This document shows, one piece after another, positions 8,556 through 16,505 of a DNA stretch of 40,790 nucleotides. Below the pieces are notes generated by a model that saw only the letters and a program-made list of their open reading frames with translations, did no database searches and had not been told where the DNA came from. The translations under genes were made by a program, and so were the position numbers. Source of the stretch: a virus. The stretch spans positions 1 to 40,790 of IMG/VR virus record IMGVR_UViG_3300050132_000227; one strand, written 5' to 3'. Numbering within the stretch: the first letter of the stretch is position 1; the number at the start of each line of letters is the position of its first letter.

Positions 8556-9209
8556 ATGGGATCGCACGCGCAAGATAGCGCAACACAGCAGGCCGCGTCC
8601 AAGGCTTCGCAACAGCAGGACGCAGTACTCGCCGCAAATGCGGCCCAAAACCAGACGTTTGCCAACCAGACGCGGCAATCCCTCTTCGGCACCTATGACC
8701 CCACCACGGGGAAATATACGGGTGGAACGGAGTCGGCTTACCTAGACCCTTCGATTCTTAACCAGAAGGGACTAAGTGGGACCTACGCGGACACCTACAA
8801 CGAAGCGACGAACAAACTGGCTAACGACACCAACAACGCGGTGGCCACGACCACCCAGGAGATGGCCAACCGCGGCATGGGGAAATCTCCGGCCGGCTTC
8901 GCGGCGGACCAGACCCGCAAGGCGTACCAGATTCAGGCCGGACAGCAAGGTGATCTGTACGGCGCCGGACGCAGCGCGCAGCTCGCCGACAACACGGCAA
9001 ATTACCAGACCGCAAACAATATGTTGAATGCCAACGCCTCACAGACCTCCGCGCTGGCAGTGCAGGGAAATTCGGCGGCCGCTTCGAACTACGCCAACCT
9101 GTACGGCACGGCTAGCCAGCAGGTGCAGAGCGGATGGGCCACGGCCTTGGGCGGAATTGCTGGACTGGCAGGCGCGGGCGCAAGCGCTTACAAAACCTTT
9201 AAGAGCTAG
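8556..9209 (+). CDS. Putative internal virion/DNA-ejection protein, 217 aa
   Basis: ATG 8556 is chosen over ATG 8541 because GGAAGGGG precedes it. The protein is very rich in Ala, Gln, Asn, Thr and Ser (about the first 60 residues), with long helical segments and a C-terminal hydrophobic Gly/Ala stretch (WATALGGIAGLAGAGASA) that could insert in a membrane. These are the usual traits of the small ejection proteins of P22- and T7-like phages, which leave the capsid with the DNA and help form the channel. It precedes two larger proteins of similar composition. The function is inferred from composition and position. Confidence 0.6.
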   Translation: MGSHAQDSATQQAASKASQQQDAVLAANAAQNQTFANQTRQSLFGTYDPTTGKYTGGTESAYLDPSILNQKGLSGTYADTYNEATNKLANDTNNAVATTTQEMANRGMGKSPAGFAADQTRKAYQIQAGQQGDLYGAGRSAQLADNTANYQTANNMLNANASQTSALAVQGNSAAASNYANLYGTASQQVQSGWATALGGIAGLAGAGASAYKTFKS

Positions 9210-9218
9210 GAGAACATC

Positions 9219-10670
9219 ATGGCACTCGATCCGACGCAAGACCCGAATGTTCTTCGGCCTCCGCTGTTCAATCCCGGCAACCCGTTTTCACAGGGACCAG
9301 GACTCGGCTTTCAATTGTGGGCGCAGGATCCGCAGAACGCGACGAAGGTACAGCCTTCGATGACTTCGCCCACGTCGCCTCTGCAGCCGAACGCGCCGAA
9401 CGCCTCGGCAACACCGCCGGTAATCGAGGCGCAACCCTCAGGCAATCCATATGCGTTACCTGACCCCGGCTGGAAGGCTCCGCCTGCAGCCCAAAATCCA
9501 GATACCATGGCCGCGCCTGCAGCGGGAAACCCGGCGCTTCCGAATATCGGAGGCCCGACGCGAATTCCCGCGATGCCCACGCAACAGCAGGACATCGATG
9601 CAAACCCGGGACTCTACCAAAGCAAGATTGCAACCGGCAAGGTCGGGAACATTCTGAACATGATCGCCGCAACTTCGCTGGGGTTGGCGGGAGGAATGAA
9701 AGGCGACCCCAGCCTGGGCGCAAAGTACGCCGCGCAGACCGCAGCGCATGACGAAGGGGTGGCAGGCGCCAACCAGACCGCGTACAACCAGCGCTGGATT
9801 CAGCCGCAGAAAGACGCGGCTGCGCTGGCTGATGTGAAATCGCAGACTGCACAGCGGCAGGCGGCAGCGGATAAAGCGAACGCACAAAGTGAGTCGTACG
9901 CGCCAATCACGCTTACCAAGGAGCAGGCAGAATCGATAGGACACCCCGAACTTGAGGGACAGGCCCTAAATTCAAAGGCGTACACCTTGATGCTCACGGG
10001 AAAGCAGAAGGCGGATTCGGCGGAGAGCATCGCCGGCGGAAAGAACCAGACGGCGGCGCAGATTGCCGCCGATAGAAACGAGCGCATTTTAGCGGGCAAT
10101 GCCGAGGCGAACAAAACCAAAGTTTTGCTGCAGCAAATGAAAGACAGCACCTCACAGGCGAACACCGGGGCGCGGATCGCCGCCAAGGGCGCCGGCGCAA
10201 GCGCGGCGACTGGCGGCAAAGTGCCTTCGGATGTGACGAAACGGGCGGCGCTTGCTGCGAACGTGATGGAAAATGCCGATGCGATCAACGGGATTGTGCA
10301 GCGCAGGCCCGACCTCTTCGGCGCGACTGGCGGCCGCTATACCAGCGTGCAGCAGATGATCGGCTCTAACGACCCCGATATCTCCGCAACTGGTGTCCGG
10401 ATGCACAACATTGCCCTGGCTTCGAACGGCGCCCACGGGCTGCGTTCGGCGGAAGCCGTAGCCCAGACCGAGAATGAACTCTTCAACCATTGGAAGACTG
10501 GTCCACAAGGATTAGCTGGTGGACTCAACGCGCTGCGCGGTTCCGTGCAGACCTTCCTCGATGACGAAAAGAACTTTCAAAACACAGGCAGCAGAACGGG
10601 CGGGAATGCTTTGAAACCTCCTTCAGCGACGGGCGGCGGCGCAAAGCCTGACCCAATGGGGATTCTCTAA
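9219..10670 (+). CDS. Putative internal virion protein, 483 aa
   Basis: ATG 9219 follows the previous stop with AGGAG in the spacer. The first 110 residues are Pro/Asn/Gln-rich and probably disordered. Residues 150-290 are Ala/Gln/Lys-rich helices (coiled coil likely), and the C-terminus is Gly/Pro-rich. It overlaps the next gene by TAATG, so stoichiometric co-translation is likely. Composition and location between the tail genes and the lysis block match ejection or internal core proteins. No enzyme motif is seen. Confidence 0.6.
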   Translation: MALDPTQDPNVLRPPLFNPGNPFSQGPGLGFQLWAQDPQNATKVQPSMTSPTSPLQPNAPNASATPPVIEAQPSGNPYALPDPGWKAPPAAQNPDTMAAPAAGNPALPNIGGPTRIPAMPTQQQDIDANPGLYQSKIATGKVGNILNMIAATSLGLAGGMKGDPSLGAKYAAQTAAHDEGVAGANQTAYNQRWIQPQKDAAALADVKSQTAQRQAAADKANAQSESYAPITLTKEQAESIGHPELEGQALNSKAYTLMLTGKQKADSAESIAGGKNQTAAQIAADRNERILAGNAEANKTKVLLQQMKDSTSQANTGARIAAKGAGASAATGGKVPSDVTKRAALAANVMENADAINGIVQRRPDLFGATGGRYTSVQQMIGSNDPDISATGVRMHNIALASNGAHGLRSAEAVAQTENELFNHWKTGPQGLAGGLNALRGSVQTFLDDEKNFQNTGSRTGGNALKPPSATGGGAKPDPMGIL

Positions 10671-12241
10671 TGGCCGACCAACAGATGAACGCACAGCAGT
10701 TCGCCGCCAAAGTCCGCGCGAAGTTTCCGGGCGCCTATGATGGTGTGAACGACGACGAACTAACGCAGCGAGTGCTCGCGAAATACCCGCAATATGCGCC
10801 GATGGTGCAATCCGCCCCGAGTGGGCCACGTCTCCCGGTACCAGGCGGCCTGCAGGGACCTCCTGCGCCCCCGTCGCCGCTCGCGTGGCTCAATCCAATG
10901 GACATACCCAAGGGTGTCGGCGAGGGACTGCTGAAGACCGGCACGAGTCTTTCGCCAGCGATCAACAAAATCCCCATCATTGGAGAGACGCTCGCCCCTT
11001 CGCAGGGCATCGCTCGCGCCAATGAACTCGCAACGCCGGCAAACGACACGCAAGCCTTTTTCAAGAATGCGGAGCAGGCGGCCGAGTGGCTGTTACCCAC
11101 AGGGATTGAAGCCAAGGCCGGAGCGCTGGCTGCGGCTCACACCCCGCAGATTGCAAAGTTTGCAGTGCCGGCGGCGAAGATGACGGCAGCCGCAATGGAG
11201 AGTGGAGTACGAAATAAGCTGCAAGGGGGAACGTTCACCGGCGGTGCAGCTGGTGGCGCGGCTGGGTCTGTCATTGGGCAATCACTGTTTAAGCCAGCGT
11301 CAACCGGCCTGGCAAACATTGCAATGGCTCCCGGCAAGCGAATGCTCAAATCGCTGCCTGAAGGTGTCAATATCGGCGAGACCGTTTTGAACAACAGCAC
11401 AGGGATCAAACCCTCCACCATCACCAGCCAGTTGAAAGAAAAGCTCGCAGGCGTTGCCAGCCAGCAGAATGACCGGCTCGCCGAAGCGGCGGCAAATGGA
11501 GTAACCGTTCCGTTATATGCGGCTCGTCAGGCTGCAGCCGAGGAGTTGCAAAACGCGGTCACTAAGAATTCGCCGGATTTGATCAAGGATATTGCGAAAG
11601 TCGGGGACCAGTTGAAATATCAATATGGCCCAGATGGAAAGCCGGTGATGGCGGCGGCAACCCCACCGACCACACAAGGCGCGGGATTTGTTCCGGTGCA
11701 GGTGTCCGCCCCAACGAAGATGAACCCGGTCGCATTGCCCGACTATGTGGACCCGGTGCAAGCGCGTTCCTTAAAGCAGGGAATGGATAACATCACTTTC
11801 AACCCGGAGAATCAGACTGACGCTGCGCGCCTGAGAGAGCGCGTACACGGCATCGTTGCGGGAGACATCCATGCCGCGGTACCGGGCACGGAGGAAGCTG
11901 ACGCGGCTATGACGAATCTCATTCCAGCCAGGGACGCGGCGTGGAATACATCTTTTAATCCCGGAGTGACCCAAAGCATTGCAGAGAAACTGGCGCGACC
12001 AACCGGTGCACTCACGGGCGCAGTCGCGGGTTATAACGAAGGCAAGAAAACGGGCGGTACATCCGGAGCAATTCTGGGGGGAATGCTTGGATTGGCGGGC
12101 GGGAACTTCCTTACAAGTCCGGTTGGAGAGATGCTGGCGGCGCGGATACTCGCCTCACCTAACACCATCAACCTGGCAAAAGGCGTTGGTGCGCAATTTG
12201 CGCGGCCTTCCTCGCTGTACACCTCAACCCCGAGTCAGTAG
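10670..12241 (+). CDS. Putative internal virion protein, 523 aa, possibly with replaced C-terminus
   Basis: Residues 8-45 (FAAKVRAKFPGAYDGVNDDE, then VLAKYPQY) contain the repeated Lys-Tyr-Pro/Lys-Phe-Pro-Gly helix motif common at the N-termini of phage internal proteins. Long Ala-rich helices follow. The C-terminus has Gly-rich, membrane-like helices (AVAGYNEGKK, then GAILGGMLGLAGGNFL), then an ARILASPNTINLAKG ending. A separate downstream fragment (12651-13115) has a similar ending, GLYMAGNYGVARLLQSPKVLNYL. This suggests that the present C-terminus replaced an older one. Its stop codon abuts the stop of a convergent - strand gene. Confidence 0.6.
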   Translation: MADQQMNAQQFAAKVRAKFPGAYDGVNDDELTQRVLAKYPQYAPMVQSAPSGPRLPVPGGLQGPPAPPSPLAWLNPMDIPKGVGEGLLKTGTSLSPAINKIPIIGETLAPSQGIARANELATPANDTQAFFKNAEQAAEWLLPTGIEAKAGALAAAHTPQIAKFAVPAAKMTAAAMESGVRNKLQGGTFTGGAAGGAAGSVIGQSLFKPASTGLANIAMAPGKRMLKSLPEGVNIGETVLNNSTGIKPSTITSQLKEKLAGVASQQNDRLAEAAANGVTVPLYAARQAAAEELQNAVTKNSPDLIKDIAKVGDQLKYQYGPDGKPVMAAATPPTTQGAGFVPVQVSAPTKMNPVALPDYVDPVQARSLKQGMDNITFNPENQTDAARLRERVHGIVAGDIHAAVPGTEEADAAMTNLIPARDAAWNTSFNPGVTQSIAEKLARPTGALTGAVAGYNEGKKTGGTSGAILGGMLGLAGGNFLTSPVGEMLAARILASPNTINLAKGVGAQFARPSSLYTSTPSQ

Positions 12242-12448
12242 CTATCGCGGTTGTGAGTGCTCCAACGTACGCACGGCTTCGTCACACTTCAGCGCCTCGC
12301 CGCCCAGCCCATATTCACGATAGGACTGGGCAAGCCTGCGCGTAGCTTCGATGGATGCGCGTCTCTCGCACTCCGGGCACTTGGTGTGGAATATCACGTA
12401 GAGAAGAACCAGACACACTGGCACGAGTAGCCAAATTGGGATGAACAT
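12242..12448 (-). CDS. Small membrane protein with CPEC motif, 68 aa
   Basis: On the - strand, ATG 12448 has AAAAGGA about seven bases upstream, a convincing start. Residues 2-20 are one transmembrane helix (IPIWLLVPVCLVLLYVIFH). Cys-Pro-Glu-Cys and a charged helix of about 45 residues follow. It ends back to back with the internal virion gene (TAG/CTA). A - strand gene inserted between a virion gene and its apparent C-terminal remnant looks like a horizontally acquired accessory gene. The function is unknown; inner-membrane location is predicted. Confidence 0.7.
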   Translation of the reverse strand: MFIPIWLLVPVCLVLLYVIFHTKCPECERRASIEATRRLAQSYREYGLGGEALKCDEAVRTLEHSQPR

Positions 12449-12458
12449 GGATTTCCTT

Positions 12459-12632
12459 TTAGTTTGCTGTGCAACTATAGCGCGGCTGTGCACCGGATGG
12501 AAGATTGCTAAATGAAACCTGCGAATTCCCAAAGGCTGGCACCTGCGTGTATTCGTTGCGGTTGAAGACTGTCACTTCACAGGATGCATTGCTGTTTCCG
12601 TTGTTACGGAGAGACACCGTGAGCGTGGTCAC
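12459..12632 (-). pseudogene. 3' fragment of a beta-rich secreted-type protein
   Basis: The last 57 codons read like a real beta-sandwich protein (TLTVSLRNNGNSNASCEVTV, ending QPRYSCTAN). No signal peptide or credible ribosome site precedes them; GTG 12632 is the best in-frame start. The upstream frame runs antisense through the virion fragment and looks artificial. It lies 10 bases upstream of the 68-residue - strand membrane gene, so the two were probably one small operon whose 5' end was lost when this DNA joined the phage. It could also be a short intact gene. Confidence 0.45.
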
Positions 12633-12650
12633 GCCCCGTTCTACCATGCG

Positions 12651-13115
12651 GTGCGCGGGCCGTATGACCAAGCCGCGTCTAACCTGGTCAGCAATCAAAC
12701 TCCCGGTGTGGCGAGCGACCTACGTAACGCGGTCGAAGCTCAGGGACCTGGCCTATATGGACAAGTGCAACGGCAGGTGCTGCAAAACACTTTACAAGGA
12801 ATGTCGAAGGATGGTGTGGCGGACTTTAAAACACTGGACACTCGCGTTGGAAGGCTAAGCCCGGAATACCTGAAATCGGTCTTTGGTGACAGAGGGGCTC
12901 AGAACCTGCAGGCGATGGGGAAGGTGGGAAGCTTAGCGACGAGAGATCTAAATACCTCCGGGACGGCAAAGATTCTTTTGCCTGCGGGAGAATTGGGCCA
13001 GCTTACCGGCCCCCACGCCCTCGGCGCTGGCTTATATATGGCCGGGAATTATGGGGTCGCACGGTTGCTCCAATCTCCAAAAGTTTTGAACTACCTGACA
13101 GCCCCGAAGAAATGA
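12651..13115 (+). pseudogene. Orphan C-terminal module of an internal virion protein
   Basis: Up to 154 residues, on the + strand. The frame is open from 12516, and GTG 12651 has no ribosome site. The sequence is helical and carries typical features of the C-termini of phage internal proteins: FGDRGAQNLQAMGKVGSLA, the Asn-Thr-Ser-Gly-Thr-Ala-Lys turn, and a Gly/Ala-rich hydrophobic region before LLQSPKVLNYLTAPKK. It probably is the displaced C-terminus of the upstream 523-residue protein, separated by the - strand insert. Translation as a stand-alone protein is possible but not supported by a start site. Confidence 0.6.
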
Positions 13116-13117
13116 AA

Positions 13118-13369
13118 TCATTTGCCGCGAAGTTCCCTTTCCCATATGTCAGTCTCCAGCTCGACAATTCTCTTCTTGGCCTCGATAAGGGGCTTGTCTC
13201 GCCAAATGAGATATGAACCGAGCAAGACGTTAAAAGGGAGGAAAGCAACCAGCACGAGTATAACTTCCTCCCACCATGGGCTATTCGTGCGCAGGAGCGC
13301 CCACAGGCACGGGGCGACAATGAGAGCGCAGATAACACGGGCACGCAAAGTTACGTTGTCGCTGGACAT
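13118..13369 (-). CDS. Small membrane protein with C-terminal helix, 83 aa
   Basis: ATG 13369 lies directly after the stop codon of the upstream - strand gene, with AAGGAA in that gene's end as ribosome site. Two hydrophobic segments (about residues 11-26, VICALIVAPCLWALLR, and 34-55, EVILVLVAFLPFNVLLGSYL) suggest two transmembrane helices. A charged C-terminal helix follows (EAKKRIVELETDIWERELR). The pair with a secreted protein suggests an envelope function, for example superinfection exclusion, but this is a guess. Confidence 0.7.
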   Translation of the reverse strand: MSSDNVTLRARVICALIVAPCLWALLRTNSPWWEEVILVLVAFLPFNVLLGSYLIWRDKPLIEAKKRIVELETDIWERELRGK

Positions 13370-13588
13370 CTACTTCGTTCCTTTTTTCCCGGTGTAGGGG
13401 TTGACGTTGCCTTTGGTGGAGTAGTTGTTGAGCTTCGTCTTATCTTTGTGAGTCTGGTAGTGGGGTTGAACGATCGTCCCTTTTTTTGTGATGTGGGGCC
13501 GGACGTACGTGGTGGAAGTTTTCTTGCCGGCGGCGAATAGCGGCGAGGCCATGGAAAGCAGCAAGAGTGCGAAGGCAAGAAGTTTCAC
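13370..13588 (-). CDS. Secreted small protein with NPYTG motif, 72 aa
   Basis: GTG 13588 has AAAGGGG seven bases upstream. Residues 1-20 are a clear Sec signal peptide (MKLLAFALLLLSMASPLFAA). The mature part is basic, with Tyr/His/Thr and the ending Asn-Tyr-Ser-Thr-Lys-Gly-Asn-Val-Asn-Pro-Tyr-Thr-Gly-Lys. That ending is a familiar motif of short secreted proteins found in bacterial genomes and prophages; their function is not known to me. It is the first gene of a - strand pair against the phage's main direction, as expected of an accessory lysogenic gene. Confidence 0.75.
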   Translation of the reverse strand: MKLLAFALLLLSMASPLFAAGKKTSTTYVRPHITKKGTIVQPHYQTHKDKTKLNNYSTKGNVNPYTGKKGTK

Positions 13589-13712
13589 AGGGTATCCCCT
13601 TTCGGTAAGCTGGTGTGAAGGAGCAATTGACGCAATGATGAGCGAAGCGATGGTTCACGCGGTGAGTGAGGCGTTTGAGGGACTCGGAATTGTTGATATG
13701 CGGGACAAGGCC

Positions 13713-14072
13713 TCACGAGAATTTATCCTCGACATCAAGGAGCGCGAGGACCAAGGAACCGCCGGAGCTATGAATCCAGAAAAGTGACTCGAAGCGCCGT
13801 GCTATGGCCTCTCGTAATTCTGGCGGTGCCTCCCGCTCATCTTCGTATTCGAATTTTGCACCAGCGAGAGGGAAGCATAGCTGGTAAGCATCGCCGACGG
13901 GGAGCCGCTTCATTCGGGTTGCGCTGATTTTTAGCGTCCCATCCACAAACGAGTCAATGAATCCAAGGATGGAAGCCTTGACACCATCCCGCGTATAGAC
14001 AGCCTGAATTGCACGGTTTTCGGAGAGCCAGCCATACAGGAGAGTGATTGCGTCGGAGCGGTTGATTTCCAT
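13713..14072 (-). CDS. Hypothetical accessory protein, 119 aa
   Basis: ATG 14072 is preferred over a TTG/ATG further upstream because AAAAGGG precedes it and the upstream frame reads through apparent promoter DNA. It is a mixed alpha/beta soluble protein: ITLLYGWLSENRAIQAVY, then a run of beta strands around LGFIDSFVDGTLKIS, and an acidic-basic C-terminal helix. It is divergent from the + strand zinc-ribbon gene at 14254, with a palindrome between them, so both may share one regulator. No family is recognised. Confidence 0.65.
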   Translation of the reverse strand: MEINRSDAITLLYGWLSENRAIQAVYTRDGVKASILGFIDSFVDGTLKISATRMKRLPVGDAYQLCFPLAGAKFEYEDEREAPPELREAIARRFESLFWIHSSGGSLVLALLDVEDKFS

Positions 14073-14206
14073 GTACGCACCCTTTTTGCGTGAGTCCCGG
14101 GAGGGCCAGGTGAAAAGGGCACCCGGCCCATGCGCACAACTGATCAGGTCATGCTTCCCGACAGGCAGAGTGTAAGTCTCTGGCAAAGTAGCAGCAAGCA
14201 ATAAAT

Positions 14207-14225
14207 AGTGACAATCTTTGTCACT
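14207..14225. promoter_or_regulatory. 19-bp palindrome, candidate operator
   Basis: AGTGACAA (14207-14214) and TTGTCACT (14218-14225) form a perfect inverted repeat with a 3-base centre. It lies in the gap between the divergent genes at 14072 (-) and 14254 (+), the usual place for a dimeric repressor site. It is too short and lacks the T-tract for a terminator. The binding protein is unknown. Confidence 0.6.
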
Positions 14226-14253
14226 TTAGAGCGGAGAGAAGCAGAGTAGCATT

Positions 14254-14532
14254 ATGGCCATGACGACCAAAACGCAGAAACTCATTGAGCCTTCCGACCT
14301 GACCGCCATCCATTTCCAGTGCAAACATTGCAGCGCCGCGCTGAGCGTCACCCTGCATAAGGGAACGGCACGCATCCCGGACGCCTGCCCCAGTTGCAAC
14401 GCTACCTGGTTCGACCCGGAAGAGCTGACGAAGAGCACGTTGAAAGAATTCATTGAGGCGCACCGCCGCTTATTGAGCGACCTTCCTCGCGCTATCGCTG
14501 TGCGAATTGAGCTGGCGCCGGACGTGGAATAG
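14254..14532 (+). CDS. Zinc-ribbon protein, 92 aa
   Basis: Two CxxC knuckles, Cys-Lys-His-Cys (about 23-26) and Cys-Pro-Ser-Cys (about 47-50), frame a short beta hairpin, a classic zinc ribbon. A helix of about 35 residues (STLKEFIEAHRRLLSDLPRA) follows. ATG 14254 is given; ATG 14260 is an alternative, and neither has a strong ribosome site (GGAGAG lies about 16 bases upstream). It is followed by a terminator, so it is a single-gene transcript divergent from the - strand gene. A nucleic-acid or protein-binding role is likely; exact function unknown. Confidence 0.7.
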   Translation: MAMTTKTQKLIEPSDLTAIHFQCKHCSAALSVTLHKGTARIPDACPSCNATWFDPEELTKSTLKEFIEAHRRLLSDLPRAIAVRIELAPDVE

Positions 14533-14565
14533 ACCTCGGTAGAACGACAGAGCTTCACTTTTTGC

Positions 14566-14588
14566 CGCCATCTTAGGATGGCGTTTTT
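14566..14588 (+). terminator. Rho-independent terminator after the zinc-ribbon gene
   Basis: CGCCATC (14566-14572) and GATGGCG (14577-14583) form a perfect 7-bp stem with a TTAG loop, directly followed by TTTTT (14584-14588). A second small hairpin, GCCCGC (14603-14608) with GCGGGC (14616-14621), follows just before the holin candidate. Confidence 0.85.
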
Positions 14589-14645
14589 ATTGCAGTTTTC
14601 AAGCCCGCTAAACCGGCGGGCATTTCTATCTCAGGACAAAATCCC

Positions 14646-14900
14646 ATGACTCCCCTCTCAACCGTGCTTGTGGCAGCGATGGCCGCTGGCTTACCCGTCA
14701 TCGTGGCCCTGATCGGCGCGACCTGGCATCTCTCCGACAAAATCGGAGGCCTGCGCGTCTCGATCGCCTCACTGAACGAAAAGGAAGCGGCCAATAAATC
14801 CCAGATCGATTCGATCTGGGACCGCTGCTTTCCGCGGCGCTCATGCCGTAGCACCGACCGTTCGCCCCTTGGGGAAGAGTTGGAGATAAGCCGTGGCTGA
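14646..14900 (+). CDS. Small membrane protein, holin candidate, 84 aa
   Basis: ATG 14646 with AGGA upstream. Residues 4-26 are a transmembrane helix (LSTVLVAAMAAGLPVIVALIG), followed by an amphipathic/coiled segment (KIGGLRVSIASLNEKEAANK) as in XhlA-type lysis proteins. The last 25 residues are Arg/Ser/Cys-rich and unlike the rest. The codons there contain a perfect inverted repeat (CCCAGATCG 14801-14809, CGATCTGGG 14813-14821). It is the first gene of the lysis block, directly before the endolysin, the usual holin position. Other small membrane genes downstream compete for that role. Confidence 0.6.
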   Translation: MTPLSTVLVAAMAAGLPVIVALIGATWHLSDKIGGLRVSIASLNEKEAANKSQIDSIWDRCFPRRSCRSTDRSPLGEELEISRG

Positions 14901-14928
14901 GTTTCTGCAACAACGATAAGGAGCACAC

Positions 14929-15387
14929 ATGGCACGGATAAAGACGGACACAAATACTAACGCATTCCTCGACATGATTGCCCATAGCGAAGGCACAGCG
15001 GGTAAAGGCGACGATGGCTACAACGTGATTGTGGGCGGGGCGCTGTTCGAGGGCTATTCCGATCATCCACGCAAGCTAGTGCACTTGAGGCCGAACCTTG
15101 CCAGCACGGCAGCCGGGCGCTATCAGCTCCTCGCCCGATTCTACGACGCCTATAAGAAGCAGCTTGGGCTGCTCGACTTCAGCCCGGAAGCCCAGGACGC
15201 GATCGCAATCCAGCAAATCCGCGAGTCGCGAGCGCTGGCGCTGGTTCAGGCGGGGCAATTTGAAAGAGCGGTAGCCTGCTGCGCTCACATCTGGGCGAGC
15301 CTGCCTGGCGCGGGATATGGGCAGCATGAGAATGCGCTGGCCTCGCTCCAACAGGCTTACGTCGAGGCCGGCGGGGTATTGGCATGA
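14929..15387 (+). CDS. R: Endolysin, lambda R-like lytic transglycosylase
   Basis: 152 residues (lambda R has 158). It cuts the glycosidic bond of peptidoglycan with formation of the 1,6-anhydro sugar. The match to lambda R is extensive: FLDMIAHSEGT with the catalytic Glu at residue 21, GYNVIVGG, YSDHPRKLV, STAAGRYQLL, KKQLGLLDFSPEAQDA, and IWASLPGAGYGQ. There is no signal peptide, so release needs a holin. ATG 14929 has AAGGAG five bases before it. Its TGA overlaps the ATG of the spanin-like gene (ATGA). Confidence 0.95.
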   Translation: MARIKTDTNTNAFLDMIAHSEGTAGKGDDGYNVIVGGALFEGYSDHPRKLVHLRPNLASTAAGRYQLLARFYDAYKKQLGLLDFSPEAQDAIAIQQIRESRALALVQAGQFERAVACCAHIWASLPGAGYGQHENALASLQQAYVEAGGVLA

Positions 15388-16088
15388 TCGCCTTACTCGC
15401 TAACGTCTGGGTGCGCAGAGGGCTCGCCGCACTCGCAATCATCACCATGCTCACCGTGGCGTTCTTCCTCATGCGGGCACATTTTATTTCGGAAGGAAAA
15501 ACGCAGGGAGTCGCCGCGCAGACTCAGCGCGGATCCGACGCGCTCGAGGTAACTCACGTTGCCGATCGGAGCGGTATTGAGCAGCAGATCGCCACGATGA
15601 AGGCGCAACTGGACGGACTCAGCAGCCAGGCGGACACCTACAAGCAGCTCGCACTCAATCTTTCGAAACAGCGCGCGGCGGTACCCGACCAGGTCGCCGG
15701 CATGACTCCGGCCCAGGTGGACGCGCAGATTAACTTGAAGCTCGGCCGACTCGCCGGGGATGCCACTCCATACAGCGCCGCGGACCGGCAAAAGATCGAT
15801 GCGTGCTTCGTAGACCGCGACCTGTGCAACCAGCAGGTGGACGCGAAATCGAAGGAGCTGACGACGAAGGCCGCGCAGCTCGCCACCACGCAGCAGATGT
15901 ATCAGGACCTGGCCGGCTACACCTCAAAGCTCGAGAACACTTACACCGAGCTGCACAACGAGACCACCCAGCCGCGGAGATCCGTGCGCTGCCTGTGGCT
16001 CGCCCATTGTTTTACCCCGCAGATTAAAGCGCCAGATCCGGCAAAACTGTTGCGGCCAACGGCTCAACCTGTTGCGAACAACAAGTAA
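15384..16088 (+). CDS. Inner-membrane spanin-like (Rz-like) protein, 234 aa
   Basis: Overlaps the endolysin by ATGA, the normal place of Rz. One transmembrane helix at residues 13-32 (GLAALAIITMLTVAFFLM) is followed by a long periplasmic coiled coil: IEQQIATMKAQLDGLSSQAD, then further heptads up to about residue 190. The tail contains Cys and Pro residues. At 234 residues it is longer than lambda Rz (about 150). No lipoprotein frame (Rz1) is evident inside or after it, so a unimolecular or unusual spanin system is possible. The role in outer-membrane disruption is inferred from position and topology. Confidence 0.7.
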   Translation: MIALLANVWVRRGLAALAIITMLTVAFFLMRAHFISEGKTQGVAAQTQRGSDALEVTHVADRSGIEQQIATMKAQLDGLSSQADTYKQLALNLSKQRAAVPDQVAGMTPAQVDAQINLKLGRLAGDATPYSAADRQKIDACFVDRDLCNQQVDAKSKELTTKAAQLATTQQMYQDLAGYTSKLENTYTELHNETTQPRRSVRCLWLAHCFTPQIKAPDPAKLLRPTAQPVANNK

Positions 16089-16099
16089 GAGGGATAGCC

Positions 16100-16279
16100 A
16101 TGAAATCATTCATCGAAGCTCTCAACAACGTAGCAACCAACATCTGGGGAATGATCGTGCTTGGGCTCGGCATCGTGGCCCTGGTCGCGTGCATGGCGTT
16201 CAAGCATGAGATTTCCCCGGCAACCATGATCATCGGCGGTGGCCTGGCCATCATGCAGCACAAAACTCAAACCCCGTAA
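16100..16279 (+). CDS. 59-aa two-helix membrane protein, holin/antiholin candidate
   Basis: ATG 16100 with GAGGG eight bases upstream, stop TAA 16277-16279. Two hydrophobic segments, about residues 15-33 (IWGMIVLGLGIVALVACMA) and 41-52 (ATMIIGGGLAIM), are joined by a short charged turn; this is a small class II holin-like topology. It directly follows the Rz-like gene in the lysis block. Lysis function is plausible, but a role as a small membrane scaffold cannot be excluded. Confidence 0.7.
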   Translation: MKSFIEALNNVATNIWGMIVLGLGIVALVACMAFKHEISPATMIIGGGLAIMQHKTQTP

Positions 16280-16300
16280 CAACCCACAAGGAGAAGTGAA

Positions 16301-16498
16301 ATGGATTTTGTTTATGGATTACTCGTTGGATCTGCTGCGACTGCCGTCCTGTGCTGTTTCTACGCAAGCAAAGTGATTGCCAAGGCGAAGGCGGAAGCGG
16401 CCGCAATTCAGAGTTCAGTCGCAGCCTCTCTGGATAAGGCCGCAAAATCGTCCGCTGAAATCGTTTTGATATCAGATCAGCATCAGAACAGCATCTAA
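16301..16498 (+). CDS. Small membrane-anchored protein, 65 aa
   Basis: ATG 16301 has AAGGAG nine bases upstream. The N-terminal helix (residues 4-22, VYGLLVGSAATAVLCCFYA) is hydrophobic; the rest is an Ala/Lys/Ser helix rich in charged residues (KAKAEAAAIQSSVAASLDKA). The pair Cys-Cys near residue 18-19 does not fit a lipobox, so it is not an obvious o-spanin. It is the fourth membrane protein in the lysis block. TGATATCA occurs inside its coding sequence near 16467. Confidence 0.65.
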   Translation: MDFVYGLLVGSAATAVLCCFYASKVIAKAKAEAAAIQSSVAASLDKAAKSSAEIVLISDQHQNSI

Positions 16499-16505
16499 AC
16501 TGGCC

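Noticed and set aside
13488-13787. + strand reading frame through the reverse-strand operon
   Set aside because: It covers the signal-peptide gene's start and the end of the 119-residue gene; part of it (from 13634) looks protein-like but has no ribosome site and overlaps better genes.
15803-16027. Embedded Rz1-type lipoprotein in the Rz-like gene
   Set aside because: The alternate frame has no lipobox or signal sequence; it is a shadow frame.
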